Positions 23,442 through 36,476 of a stretch of DNA of 64,000 nt are shown here, in pieces. The notes beneath the pieces are model-generated. The model saw only the letters and a program-made list of their open reading frames with translations. It was not told the origin of the DNA and searched no databases. Numbering within the stretch: the stretch's first letter is position 1; every line of letters begins with the position of its first letter. A program made the position numbers and the translations under genes. The stretch is from Diprion similis. Lineage: Eukaryota > Arthropoda > Insecta > Hymenoptera > Diprionidae. The stretch lies in the NCBI RefSeq assembly GCF_021155765.1, contig NC_060109.1, positions 6,354,001 through 6,418,000 of the forward strand, in the 5' to 3' direction.

Positions 23442-26334
23442 TGTAACGTGGCATTTCGGAATGGCCAGTTAGACGGCTAAAAATCTGAAGGACACTACCG
23501 AAAACGCGTCCCTGGCGGGGTACTCCAAGCAAGCTCGATACGATATAGGCGAAAAATACTAGATACTAATATTTTCTGTATAAATTTTGTAATCCCGCGC
23601 TTTGGCGCAAGCTGAACAGGTACCGCAACCACGATCATCGAGGGATCAACACGTTTCCTTGATTCACCGAGGGATCAACATCTACCGAAAACTACAGTTC
23701 CAGCTACCGACGAATTCAGCTACCGTCCCGTAAATATGAATCTCCCGTACAACTTTGAATGCCTACTTTTTCGGATGCCGTAAGTTTGACATTAAGGGCA
23801 GACCACAGCCTGTTGTCCACCGACTTACCGGCCAGGAGCCGGACGGAACCCAAAACACTACGTCCAGAGTTGATAAAGCCCTCGTTCTGAGGATCGACGC
23901 AGCCTTCCTGTCAGTAAGGGCTACAATCAGTGTGAGTCATGGTCTATGGACGTTGAGGTGCTGTAAACCGCCGTGTGACTGCATGGTCTCCGTGATATAT
24001 CGTGGGCAGCTGGCCACTGCCTATACGACGAAGCCGGTGGAGGCAAACAATGAGGAGTTGCACTCCATCCGGTAACCTTCCGGAGGTAGCCCATGCACCT
24101 GCCTTCGTGGGGAACCCCCAATGACAGGCAACTTGGACAGTACAACGCAGCAGACGAAAAAAAGTACGCGTTATGTCAACTACGCTCATCTAGCGGTAAT
24201 CGTCGACAACGCGTAGCCGATACTCGCTAGAGGGATGACCCAATTATGGTGGGGATTGAATGACCACCGAAGGGGGGGAAGAATCAGCTGACGACAACGG
24301 CGAGATCGCTGATCCGGACTCTGAACTCTGCCTATTCTACGCTCAACCTGCCAGGAGACAGCTTCGAATATCTTGCTCTCGTTACTTTAGACTTCCTTCA
24401 ACTTTCCGTATTCTTCCTCTATCTTTCCTGTTCCTTCTTATTGTAAAACGTGGCCTAGAAATTTTTGTGACGGCCCTGCGGGGACCGAGAGCGCTGCGAT
24501 CGCAAGTACGTGGAGAGGGGCGAAGTGAGAGCAGTTCGCTGCCGGCCTTATGAGAGGCAACATCTCTGCGCCAAACATTTCAATTTCTATATAACTATAT
24601 CGTTCCCTTTTTCTTATCTTAAAATAAACGTTCACGTTGATTTACCCAGTGACAATTTATTATCCTGACAATTCATATCCTAAATTATCGCTATCGTTAC
24701 CGTTCATCTTTTTCCTACCCACTATCGTTTTGATCTTTAGCTTCTTTCCTTTCCTGTGGAGTCAACTCCTTCCTTCTTTCGCTTTAGCTAAGTTTATCTT
24801 AATATAAAATCAGTGCTTATTATCGTCGCCGACTAAGGTAAGGCTTTTGCCTCTGTATCGTATCGTTACGAAGTTGCTCTAATTTCTGTTTCTTTTATCG
24901 TATCTTAATTATCGTTTTGGTTGCATCGAATGATGCCAGTATATTTGTGAATCATGGTCCACGGACATTGAGGTGCTGTAAGCCGCCGTGCGACTGCTCG
25001 ATTTCGTTTTGTAATTAATTTCCGAAAACTTATCGTTGAGCGACCTCGTAACTACCGAATAAATATCTTTTGTATCTCTGAATTTCTTTGCTTCTCGTAA
25101 CTTTGATGCTAGAATTGCTTGTGTAATTTCTACTGTCTATTGCTATCGTTATCTTTTATTTTCTTTGCTAGTATTGCCTATCGCTTTGTATCGTATCACC
25201 TATTTTTATATTATTTGCTTTGTGCATGAATTTCGTATCGTATATCGTGCTACTTGGAGTACAGCTGAGCGTAGATTAAGCCGCTCAATACTACCGCACC
25301 TTTGTTTTCTATCGCTTAATATTGATTTACATTTCTTATTACCTTGTAACATTTTCTTGTTTCCCGAATATCGTGTTTCTGTGTTATCTTAAGTTGCTTA
25401 TTGTGAACAGGTGTATTTAGTGTATTATTTTTATCTAGCAATCCCGTCTCTAAATCTCTCAATCTCGTATAATTTCTGTATTTTCTCTCGTTATCGTATT
25501 TCCGAATTTCCTTGTTAATTTAATATCGTAATTTTGACTGTTGTAAATTATCGATTCACTTGCCGTGAATAATTCTCTCGTATGTTACCGATATTTGTGA
25601 ATTGTATATTACTGTCAATCTTTCTTACTGATTATCATTTGTCGTTATTTCCATATTACTTTCTTATTACTATCGTTCTGAACTATCGTCAATCCTGTCA
25701 ACTACCGATGTTCGCTAAAGTTTCACTCTCGCTTTAATTTAACAAATTAACAATTTTCGTAGTGTCGCTTTTGAAATTTGGTTAAAATCACGTCGCCCAG
25801 TGACGTCTAGTTTAAGTAGACTTTTGGTATTATATCGCTTCTCCCGACCTACGACTAATTTCTTTTGTTAACTATCACTTTTGCGCGGATTATCGCATAG
25901 CTTCGTTTATCGAAAATCTTCTAAACCACTCTCGTTGAATAATTACCTTTACTACCTTTCTGTGACAAATTTGACTAATCTACCGCTTGTGAACTGTATG
26001 ATAATACACGATTGATTGACTTGTTAATTTCTTTAATTCGAGCTTGTTTCTTGATTTCTTTACTTCCTTATTTCCGTAACTGTTGTAACTGCCTTTGGAT
26101 ACCGTCACTCTACCAGTTCGTGTGAGTACCTGAGCCTGGCCAGCCATACAACGGGTTCTCTAATTATTATTATCGTATCGTATCTTTTCCTATCATCTAA
26201 AATTTGACGCTGAAGCGTCTGGCGCCCAACGAGTACCTTTTCTTATCTTGAAATATCGTATCGAATAATTGGAGAATCGCGCCAAAGTGCGAACGGTAAG
26301 TCCTAGTCAGAGGGTAACAGAATTTAGCGTTACA
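23442..26334 (+). mobile_element. Solo-LTR-like element, 2893 bp, ATAT target duplication
   Basis: Starts TGTAACGTGG and ends GCGTTACA, flanked by atat at 23438-23441 and 26335-26338. It encodes nothing recognisable. From 24600 to 26180 it is dominated by pyrimidine-rich sequence with very frequent TATCGTATC-like words. A 60-bp segment at about 23935-23990 recurs in degenerate form at 24951-25005 (atggtc.a.ggac.ttgaggtgctgtaa). A tRNA-Lys-PBS-like tggcgcccaacg lies at 26220-26231, close to the 3' end. Confidence 0.65.
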
Positions 26335-26407
26335 ATATATACTTCTGTAAAAAGGTATGTAAAACCGAATTAAAGTTAAACAAACAAATTCCCACGTGGA
26401 TTCCCAC

Positions 26408-26604
26408 GCAGCTGATCTGGTTTTCGATTACGAAGTACACCGACATCTCATTTTGGCGACATTTGTTACCGACATTACGCGCATGCCAGTAATGTATGCG
26501 TGTAATGTCGGTAAGAAATTACCGGCAGGCGTGAAAGATCGGTAACAAGTGTCGCGAAAACGAGATTTTGGTGTTCTGCATAATCGAAAACCAGATCAGC
26601 TGCC
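26408..26604. repeat. Foldback MITE, about 197 bp
   Basis: gcagctgatctggttttcgatta at the left is answered by taatcgaaaaccagatcagctgc at the right; internal pairs include tgttaccgacatta / taatgtcggtaa. Arms span nearly the full length. No coding capacity. Confidence 0.75.
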
Positions 26605-29600
26605 ATTTTGTCATTTCACCATCAAATTTTATGGAACTGGGCTCAAAATGTGTGTTTCATCACCGCCGAGTGACATCATACTGGATAGTTCGATTCATTC
26701 CGTGCAACTGTGAAAATTTGGTCAATTTCTGTGGGTGTTAACCAATCTCTAAAATTTTTGTCCAAATTTTGAAAAAGTAAAAAGAAGCTCCACTTTGTGC
26801 CAAAATAAGGCAATAACTGCCCGAGTTTCACTATAATCGCTTGAACGGTAGAGGAGTTTTGCATCCCCGCGTTTCCGAGGTGTACAACGCGTCTTTATAA
26901 GTACCTTAATATGAAAATATTTAGAACCGCCCTAATCGATGTATATTTGCGAGGTGGTCCTTATTTATGGTGTTGACGATTTTTTCACGGCCCGCCCTCC
27001 AAATCAACTTTGAATCATTTAAATATAATCCCCCAATTTTTAAAGAATTTAAGTCATCCAGATTACTATCATAAATCACTATTATAATCATACTGATGAT
27101 CATAATAATTCGTAATTTTAATTACACGTACAATGATCGTTCCGTGGATAATTCAAAATAAAAAACTTAATCGAAATTATATTTCAAGAAATTGTGTTAT
27201 ATGAACATGCGAAAAGAAAATGGTAATTATAATGATTGTACTACTTTGTCATACAATTTTTCGTATTTGACTGTATGAAATTGATGTAAAAATTAATTAA
27301 ATATTTAAAAAATCCAATGATAATTGATTTTATTGAGTTTGTGATGATGATTGTTAAAAAATTTACACTGAAAAAAAATTAGTCAAAAAATAAGCCATAA
27401 GAGGGTAAATGATTGATTTGTGAGTTCAATTCGCGTGACGCACAGTCGGAAATTAGTGGTAACTTCTTGAGATTTCGAATTATCAATAAAAAAAAAATTA
27501 TGACATACGGTCAATTTATCAATAAAAAAATTGTTCAAATGCAAATTAGTGTAACGAAAGCAGGATTCTAAAGAATTATCCGCAAAATTTACTAACGAAA
27601 AAGTTGACACACGTGAGATGACGATAAACGCCTATTTAAGGTAGGTAAATTTATTAGTTTCGCGGGAAGTAGTCTCGTTAGTAACGACAATACCATTTGA
27701 TGCTGTTCTACCGCTTGCGTCATGTGTTCAGGGTATTTTCATCTCCTAGGCATGCATGTACTTCGTTTGGGTTATGTTTTTCGCTAATTAGCGCGTCGGG
27801 ATGGGCATTGATTCGCAATTTTTAACCACACCAGCGGCGGTGTGCGGGTGTTGGCGGGGCTAAGCTTTGGCGTAGCAAAAGCCTTAAATGTTGACTATAG
27901 CACTACTTGCGTTAACCAGTTACAGAATCGCTCCGCAGAGGACTTTGCCAGACGTGACAATCGCGTCAATTTTGCATGGTGTTGTTACGGGCTGGATGAT
28001 TGTGATTAATACGAGTAGCTATCGATGACTGCATCTACGCCCAACCGTGATGTTATCACGGCTTAATTTGGGTTTGCAGCCCGTCGACCAGCCGCACGTA
28101 CAAAGGGTTAGAGAAAATGAGAGGAACTTGATTTTTTATAAAAGATATCGAGAGTACAATGAGAAGATATCGATGAGGAAAAAAGGAAGAGGTGAATTTA
28201 GATTTTAGCCGAATGAAAGATGACTTGAAAGTAAATCTATGGGAAGAAAAATGCAAGAGGCTGGCAAGTTGCTATTTAGGAAAAGAGAGAGCATTCTAAT
28301 GATGCTTTGTGGGAACTGAAGCAGCAAGGTAACGATGAAAAGAGAATGCAGGGTATAAGGTAGCCTTGAGAGTATGAGAAAAGAATGTAAGGCCTGGAGT
28401 ACATAACAGTGTTTATACGAAAAATATATTTTTTCTAGATTCTTAAACTTGAATTTTTTGCATGCACGCAGAAACAATGTTCGGAGGCGGTTACCCCATC
28501 CAATATTTTTTCAGAACACCTCAATTTTCGTTTGTGTTTATTCGCAATATACATTTGTTTTCTAGATTTTAAGACTCGAATTCGACATTTTTTTGCATAA
28601 TAATCATATTTAGGGGTGGTTTATCCCCTTAATTTTTTTCTTATGATTGAGAAAATGAGGCAATTTATTTTGCTTTATAATAAAGATTTCGTCTCTCACG
28701 GTAAAGGAATACTAGGCAAAAACATCTAAAATGTAAAAAAATCTGCCAAGTTACCGAAACCAAATCACAATAAAAATTCAAGAACAACTTGACTCTATCG
28801 TGAAATCAGGAAAAAACCCAAGCCCTACAATCGTCGTGAAGACGGACCTCGCTGTTTCGTGTAGTGATATTGAAACATCAATCCAAGCGCTGCGTACTTG
28901 GTGGCCCAATTCGCTTCATATTTTTTGTATCGAAACGATCCTACTTGTTCCTGAAGTGTGTAATCCCGTCTAATAATTCCGTCTCAAAGACTATCTGTTA
29001 CCATCAATAAATGGACTGAATTTTTTTCCAACAAAAGGAATTGTGCATCGGAATGACTGGTTGATGACAGAATGTTGATATTACTAACGTATCGGATTTG
29101 TTATTTTTTTTGCCACTTGCAGTTTAATTGCATATTTTATAGAATTGAGGACTTCATGGGATTTAGTCTATTAATCAGTTACCTTTGAACAGTAATATCA
29201 TAGTGAATTTTCAATTTTGACTACACACGTACGTTCCATTCATTTATTTGAAATCATTTGTTGTTGAATGCAGTCCGGAAATCGTTTCGTGCGAGTGTAT
29301 GTACGCGCTGGCGCGCAACTATTTTCAAAAAATGTATACTTATTGTGACGAACTTATGTTCTCATTCCTTATACATCCCGGCACAGCTAATGCCGATATA
29401 ATGTTCAATCATCAAATGTTTAATCATTTGTCCACGAATCCATAAGGTCGCTGTATCACGGCGTCAGCGAATATAATTATAATAATAGTCAATCTCTAGA
29501 CTCTTACAGAAGCTTGTCGATTTCAAATACATCCGCTTTTTTTATACATATCCTTTGCTGTGAGATTTCTTTGACTCGACGTGTACTCATTACGCAGGGA

Positions 29601-30246
29601 GAACCAATTAATTTCTTTCGATGCAATTTTTAGATTTGTTACTTGGGGGTGAGACCTGAAAGAGCGGTTATGGATGTTGATTTGAGGTAATCTATGTTTG
29701 CTCCCACGTAACTATAATAAAAATCAAAATTAAAAACTAAGAAAAGACCGACCTTGTGATGAGCCGGTAATATGTGAGTACGTTGTTGCTTATTACGGAG
29801 ACTGTGAGAATTGCTCAAATGATAGAGGCCAATTCACACTAATGATGAAATAGATAGGTGATCGTTCAAAATTATTGGTTGAATATGAATTAATCTGGTG
29901 AAAGATAAGTTATATTCTTTAAATGATTTGGTTTTGGAAAATAAACGATTACAATCGATGATATGAAAAATCAAATAGGAAATCACGGTGATGAGGTGTG
30001 TCAATTTAGACAATGGTAACGTCGACGAGAGAATTCGGTTTCAAATACAGAGAACCTGTAGAACTAGTCAAATTCAATCGTTCACGTTATTCAGCAGTTT
30101 TGCGTGTTATTAATATTCAATGGTATAGTTAGTAAGTACCAAGAACATCTATGCTGAACGATTATTAAATCTAGTTTGTCGTTTTTAATAATACAGTATC
30201 TCACTCTTTAGATTACCGCAGTTTATCTTAATATATGATTGAATTT
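26605..30246. other. Long AT-rich stretch without recognisable genes
   Basis: All open frames are short and lack motifs. Local features are poly-A/T runs and a purine-rich tract at 28120-28390. This is the longest block of the window with nothing identifiable; host intergenic DNA is the simplest reading. Confidence 0.4.
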
Positions 30247-30250
30247 ATAC

Positions 30251-32288
30251 TGAGACGTGGCGGGTCTACCAGCCCGTCACCGACCCGCACCTCCACTCCC
30301 AGGTGGCCGCGTCAAGCGCTCTTGAAGAGCAGGGGAAAGTCCTGCCGTGCCGCCGATGAACAACCAGAGTTAGCTTTAAGATTTATGTATTGTTGCTAAT
30401 GCTTTTTGTTACTCCCCCAACCCATTCTCTGAGGTGACCGCCACTGCCGCCGCCACTGCCGCCGCCAATGCCGACGCCATCCAACGACCACCCTGCGCTG
30501 CCGTCGCGGGAAACGCGGAGGGACCACAGGACGACCGGCGCGGAGTTCGAAGCCCCGGACCCAGTAGTCGCGCTGTTGCTTGCTCGGACCTCGATGCCGC
30601 CAAGGACATGCTGCCGCTGCCGCCCAGGGGTCGAGTTGCCTCCACCTGAGCCTCCGATAAGACCGGCCTTGCCACCCGGCACCCACAAACAACCGGACTC
30701 AGCCTCCCCCTGGGCTCGCCGATGCCGACAGGACATTTCCGCCTTCGCCAGACCACCCTCGCAACACGCAGCACAGCACGGCGAACTGACCGGCTGCCTA
30801 GGCTCCCGCCGGTCTCTCGCCAATCTACCTATCATCCCCTCCCGTAGCGCCACCGCGGGATCGCGATCGCCGAGGGCCGGCGGCCACCTCACTCTCCCTT
30901 GCGCTGCGTTGTACTGTGTCACGTAGCTCATCGTATTGTATCAGATTTGAAAAGACCCACTGTGTTACTCGTTACTACTTATCGATTTGCCGTAACGCAT
31001 CCTCTGTATCTGTGCCGGACGTGTGTCCATTTGTTTCGCGAGAGAAGAATCGTGCCGTATCTGGAAAGACGCTGTGTGCCGAGATAAGGTAGGCTACCGT
31101 TACCCCGGGCCTCGCTGGCTATAGATTCTTAACGGCCTCAGGCCATTTTTCCCTCTGTAACAGGTTGCCGGCCGGCTTTGATCGGCCATTTTGTGTGAAA
31201 GCCCGCGAGCCTCGTGGTAGCTAAGCTTTTCTATTCAATTGCATTTCTGAATTTAATTGCTACCTTGATTTGTTATAATTACGATGAGATATTCTGGTTG
31301 TTCATTCGGTAACCTTTTTGCCGCTTTATTGTAACGTATAACTTGTAATAGATCGTGTACCGTGCCGCTTCCCGGCCGCGTACCGAGTACGTGAGTGTGA
31401 GAGAGAGAGAGAATCTGTGAGTGAGAGTGTGCGCCCGTGCCGTCGTTGCCGAGCGTAACTACTACCGTCAAGCAGCGACAGGCGACCGTGCCGATAATAT
31501 AGAAAAAGCGCAGAAGGATTATCCCGTATTTGTGAAACTGTTAGATTGTTAGCAAGTTTGTTTTTGGAATTGTTCTGCCGTGTTTTGAGTTCTGAAATTG
31601 TTAACGAACTTGCTTCACCACGAGTCTGTAGTCGCATGAGTTATTGAATTGTTACTGATTTTACGCCAATTATTATTCGCTTATCTTGGTCGCTTGCCGC
31701 TCGTCGCTTATAGCTTATACTGCTTGATTTCTGCCGTGTTCTATTGAATTGTTTAATTTTGTTGCTGTGTTATATTTTATGCTATTTTGTTTTATTTCTA
31801 CTTATTTTGAATTGTATCGAAGCGTACCACCACCGATAAGACCGCTTGCCGTGTAAATATTTTCTTGCCTGTTGCCTTCTGCCTTGCCGTAACGGCGTTG
31901 CTTGTGAATAAATGCTGGTAATTACATCTATAATCATTCGATTATCATCTATACTATTTAACCTTTGCGCCCACGTTCCCCTCTCCGCTAGCTAGTCGGC
32001 TGTTTTTGTTTGTGCTTGCCCCTGCTATAGTTTCGCTCTGAGATTTGGTGGTGTGAGTTTGGTTCACCGTTCGAGTCGGCGAACGAATGCTATTGGACGG
32101 TAAATTTCGAATCTGGTAAGAGTATAGTCTCTTACGGCTCTCTCGACCTGGCGCCCAACACCTGTTCTGCTGTGCCGTCAATCTTTAATTTTCCATCTTT
32201 CTATTGCCGTGTTGGTCAACGCCATTTTCGTAAACGAGCCTCTGTGCCGACCCCGCTTTCCCTCGGGTGAAGTAAAAAGCCCGTTACA
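30251..32288 (+). mobile_element. Solo-LTR-like element copy A, 2038 bp, atac target duplication
   Basis: Starts TGAGACGTGGCGGG and ends GCCCGTTACA with atac at 30247-30250 and 32289-32292. It is homologous over its length to 36477-38442 and, inverted, to 38808-40712. A GC-rich first third (30420-30900) is followed by T-rich sequence. The motif tggcgcccaac is at 32149-32159. The GC-rich part is open in several frames on both strands, including a 182-codon minus-strand frame also open in copy C. Confidence 0.75.
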
Positions 32289-32292
32289 ATAC

Positions 32293-32676
32293 TTAATCGA
32301 ACCATGAAGATGCACGCCGTCTGGATCCATGAATCTACTTATTTGGATGCACGGTTGTGCCGGAAGAATCCCTCTCGTTATCTCGAAAATTTGATTTTTA
32401 ATAATTACAGCGCCATCTGTATCTGATAGAAAAAAAATGTCGAATGAAACTTGTGTATTTTCTCATGCAGAATTTGAATCTGCAATAAAAAATAGTGGAT
32501 TTTATTTAAGATTTCAAAGTTACTACCCCTCACGCCCTCAGGGGTTGAGGTTGGAGGGTTGAAGTTTATGGGTTGGGTTTTCCCCATCAAAATCGTTTCA
32601 GTCTTGAACATTTCTTTTTACAATGCGTATTTCTTGAGATATTTTGATGTCTCAAGATAAAAAACTCACCCTGTAT
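32293..32676. other. Fragment ending in a CACCCTGTATA terminus
   Basis: No gene. Its right end, actcaccctgta, is the same kind of terminus as the MITEs at 32686-33080 and 35858-36469, suggesting the end of another element of that group; the matching left end was not found. Confidence 0.35.
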
Positions 32677-32685
32677 AAAAATATA

Positions 32686-33080
32686 TACGGGTAATTCAGT
32701 ACCCGCGGACCACCGGGCACTGACGGATTCCTTGTGAAAAAATAAGACTGAAATTTCTCTCGACAATTTTTTTTTAAAGCTACGGTTTTTGAGTTAGAGC
32801 CGTTTGAAGTCCACCAATCACGGTACGCAGATAAGGCCAAACGCACGAGCCTAGCGCGAGGCTTACGCGCCAGGCGTACGCTGCATCGGGCTCAACTACA
32901 CTAGCCTCGCACTTGGCTCGCGCGCTCGGTCCTATCTGCGCTGTGATTGATGGACTTCAAACGGCTCTAACTCAAAAACCGTTGCTTTAAAAAAAAATTG
33001 TCAAGAGAAATTTTAGTCTTATTTTTTTCACAAGGAATCCGTCGGTGCCCGGTGGTCCCCGGGTACTGAATCACCCTGTA
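32686..33080. repeat. Foldback MITE, 395 bp, TACAGGGTG-type termini
   Basis: Long inverted arms: attcagtacccgcggaccaccgg at the left and the reverse of it, ending gtactgaatcaccctgta, at the right. The arms also share ggattccttgtgaaaaaa and the region around gacttcaaacggctctaactcaaaaacc, about 150-190 bp each. A diverged one-ended copy is at 579. Confidence 0.8.
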
Positions 33081-33083
33081 TAT

Positions 33084-34163
33084 TGTGACGAGGTTTTTCG
33101 CCGCTCTTGTTCACCCGGAGAAGTTCCCAAGAGTTAACCTTGTGCACAATGAGTCGGCAACCCGCGATGCAGTCTGAAACTTACACAAGCTACTGCAAAA
33201 TTTTGTTGGGCGCCTGGCGTGATGAACACGCCTCGAAATCTTTACCTTCACAATTCCTCGGCTGTCCTTCTCTATGCCAGGTAGTTCAGTACCGCGAGGA
33301 GGGGATGGGTAGTTTTGCGGAGAGAAAGAACGGACACTCGACACGATACAGAATTGAATAAAAAAAATATATTGAAAAATCGAAGCGATACAAAACAAAA
33401 AGAAAAAGAAACAGATACTCAATTCGCCTTCCACGATTCCACAAACAAAATAGAAAGGAAATCAAATCTTAACTAGACCTTAAATCCATGTGCGCAAGTC
33501 GCGTTCCCCGTCTCGGCGAGATTAACAATACAAAAATTAAAATGTAGAAAATCGACAACGATACGAACACGCTAATCGTGATCGTCCTTCACTTAATTAT
33601 AAATATCGGCGCTATTCGCCAAACCCAAACAGAATTATGGCGCTAATCGCAAAACATACTTTACAAGTAACTCGACAGTAATTCTTACTGAACAAACTTA
33701 AATCGAAGCGATCAATCGCGACGCATCCGAAACTTAACTATCTTCCGAAATAAATCAAACAAGGAAACTAGGAATGATAACCCAGCCAAACGGAGCGCTC
33801 ACACTTAGTGATACGCGACCTACACGAGAGGTGACAATTTCTAAACACGCGAACACGACTTGACCCTGTGCAGCGGAATTTGGGCTGCACGCAAATAACG
33901 AAACGAATGACTCTACCCAACATATACAACAGCCAAAATTGACTCGATACGGTATCGTGAAAAACTCAAGCTACGGCCACCAAACGAGGAAATCGGCAAA
34001 CGAATTTCGAGTAATTTCGCAATCAATCCTTAAAATGGCCAACCGTTACTCGGAGCGCCGTTCTAGTCCGTTCTCGAAATTTGCCCGCAGAAATTTAAGA
34101 GCGCTTACCGCTTTTCATTCACACCAAGAATTCACTCACTTGGTAGTCGGACATCCTTCACTT

Positions 34164-34196
<33 letters not shown>

Positions 34197-34936
34197 TTTC
34201 TCTCCACCCAAACTCGCGACTCCCACAAGCTCTACACAGCTTCCCCGCAACCCTTTTTATTATCTTTTTGTATCAAAACGCAACTCTCTCTCTTGAACGC
34301 CAGGTCTCAAGTGTCTCGCCCCGCCACGCGGAGCCGAAATTCCAGCCTAGCCTTCTCGTTTTCGAAATTCCTCGCATTCCATTGGGTGTTCGGTTACGCA
34401 ATTCTTAAGTCTAGCTTATCGCTAACGTAGGTTTCCGCTGTCGTGGATCGCTGATTGGCCGTCAGTCTCCCAAGTTCTCCGCCGTCGCTAATGACGTGTG
34501 GACCGTGTGGTTATCGACGGGATGGTGTGTCGCGAGAAGGGTAGGCTACGATTCGCTGGCCAACAGCGGGAATCTCGTCCGCCTCGGTTTCCCTCGGGGC
34601 ACAGCTCTACGTTGGCGCTCCCTCCGTAGCCTCGTGTGAGACCCTCCGCTCGCGATGTACCCTCCGTCGAGGTCCTCATTCGTGACAGTCTCGAGGTGGT
34701 CGGATTCGTCGTCCATTCCCCTGTTTGGTGTCGTATATGCTCGAAAAAAAAAGAACCTGTAATGCTTAACTCGCTAGCCTGTGAAGTGTCCCCTCTCAGA
34801 GTTTCGGATGCGTGACCCTTGTCCTGGCGCTCTTTACGAACTTGTTAACGATATCTATCGCGAATTCCCTATTTGGATTCCGCCTGAGGTTCGGGAGCCA
34901 CTTGTAACGAGCATTAAAAAAAAATGCCACTTTACA
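33084..34936. mobile_element. Solo-LTR-like element, 1853 bp, ATAT target duplication
   Basis: Starts TGTGACGAGG and ends CACTTTACA, flanked by atat at 33080-33083 and 34937-34940. The left duplication overlaps the terminal base of the preceding MITE. No coding region is recognised. It contains a T30 homopolymer at 34166-34195. Unrelated in sequence to the 2-kb A/B/C family except at the ends. Confidence 0.6.
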
Positions 34937-34942
34937 ATATAT

Positions 34943-35515
34943 ATAGAAATTTAAATTTCGTCGCAGAGGCACAATTTGAATGTGTCTGTAAGATGTTAAA
35001 GACAAGTGTAAGTGTATGACTAAGAGTCTAACAACGTATCACTACTCAGCCTGTTGGACGGCCGCGGCCCTCCAAGGAGGATATGAAGAGGTCATATCGA
35101 AAGATGCGAAGTTGGTTTACTAGAAAAATGTGATTCCGAATATTAATCGGTTGACTTGAAAAATTAACGATGGAGCCAGGAATCGAACCTGGTATCTAGA
35201 GATGCTTTGCCGGAGACTTACTTCACTAGACCACCTAGCCGCGCTGACACCAGTGTCATTAATTTTTCTAATCAACCTATATTCGTTTGTTTTCGTGTGC
35301 TGTATTGTATATAGAAATGTGAATTTCGTCGCAGAGGCACAATTTGAATGTGTCTGTAAGATGTTGAAGACAAGTGTAAGTGTATGACTGAGAGTGTAAC
35401 TACGTATCACTACTCAGCCTGTTAGACGGCCGCGGCCCTCCAAGGAGGATATGAAGAGGTCATATTGAAAGATGCGAAGTTGGTTTTCTAGAAAAATGTG
35501 ATTTCGAATATTAAT
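34943..35515. repeat. Direct repeat, two copies 368 bp apart, flanking a tRNA-like sequence
   Basis: 34943-35147 and 35311-35515 are about 205-bp direct copies (gcagaggcacaatttgaatg, then ggccgcggccctccaagg, then aaaatgtgat.ccgaatatta) with few differences. The 163-bp interval between them contains the tRNA-like element, so this is one and a half units of a 368-bp repeat. Confidence 0.8.
35171..35242 (-). ncRNA. tRNA-like sequence (SINE head or tRNA pseudogene)
   Basis: Minus strand shows an A-box-like TAGGTGGTCTAGTGA and a perfect B box GGTTCGATTCC inside a paired T-arm (CCAGG/CCTGG), spaced as in a tRNA. The acceptor ends (GCGGCTA and CTCCATC) do not pair, so it is not a functional tRNA. 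A tRNA-derived SINE promoter is the best explanation. Confidence 0.55.
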
Positions 35516-35857
35516 TTGAGGTCAAACATCAACAAAGGACCACAAATAACTTTTGAAGGAGTAGATTTATCGTAAAATGACAAAAGACCTTTTTTGTAGA
35601 ACGTTCAATTTCCTACACAAACTTGTTTATGAATTTTCTGTACGACGCGTCGTTATCTACTTATAAAAATCGCAAGAAGCAAGAACCATTTTTGCCGTGT
35701 TATACTTGTGAAAAGTAGAAAATCGCGATGAGGCACATCCTTAAATAAAAATCAAGAGCTCCCATTTTAACAGGCGCCTTTTATCGGCATCCTGAACAAC
35801 ATTTTCAATATATTAAAAAAAAAAAAAAATAGTCGATTTTTTTGATACAGTCTAATA
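35516..35857. other. Unassigned AT-rich sequence
   Basis: No gene; contains an A-run at 35814-35829. Confidence 0.35.
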
Positions 35858-36469
35858 TACAGGGTGTCTCTAAATTGCCTCCCACGGACTAGCCAGCGTG
35901 ATACGTCGCTAAAATCCAACCAAGAATTTCTTTACCGGAACCTCGTACGATGCATAGTTTTGAATTATAAGCAATAGCGCTAGGCCAATCCGAGTGCAGC
36001 TTTTCGTCTGGATTTGCCGCCACGGAAATTGCCGTTTTGTTTGTCTCGGTAAATTATGATTATTTTTTTACGAATTGAATATCGGCACCGCTAGCGACCA
36101 GTATTGTCGCCGCGGTATTGTTGCCGCGGTCCACGGTGCTAGCCGCACACATTTTTATTTTCACTCGTAGATGTGTGTTTCGTAGTATAATCAAACTGGG
36201 GATGCTCTTTTGTTCACACACACGAGTGCCCGCCCGTATGTGTGCGGCTAGTAACGCGGACCGCGGCAACAATACCGCGGCGACAATACTGGTCGCTAGC
36301 TGGTGGCGGCAAATCCACACGAAAAGCTGCACTCGGATTGGCCTAGCGCTATCGCTTATTAAATTCAAAAACTATGCGTCGTACGAGGTTCCGGTAAAGA
36401 AATTCTCGGTTGGATTTCAGCGACGTATCACGCGCTAGTCCGTGGGAGGCAATTTAGAGACATCCTGTA
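35858..36469. repeat. Large foldback MITE, 612 bp, TACAGGGTG-type termini
   Basis: Termini tacagggtgtctctaaattgcctcc and ggaggcaatttagagacatcctgta are inverted. Pairing continues inward through cgaggttccggtaaag, gattggcctagcg, gctgca and the GC-rich ggtattgttgccgcgg block to a loop near 36160-36220, so the arms are about 250-300 bp. It shares its terminal motif with the MITE at 32686. Confidence 0.8.
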
Positions 36470-36476
36470 TATATAT

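Noticed and set aside
23183..23446. 87-codon ATG frame
   Set aside because: No motif, no splice or promoter context, and it ends within an inserted element.
30383..30931. 182-codon frame in element copy A, also open in copy C (40032-40580)
   Set aside because: The GC-rich segment is open in several frames on both strands (98-152 codons), the product is low-complexity Gly/Ser/Arg with no motif, and copy B has lost it. Composition explains it better than coding.
33939..34430. 163-codon frame
   Set aside because: It runs through a T30 homopolymer (poly-Phe) inside a solo-LTR-like element; no protein family signal.
35171..35242. Functional tRNA gene
   Set aside because: The A and B boxes are present but the acceptor stem does not pair, so a functional tRNA is unlikely.
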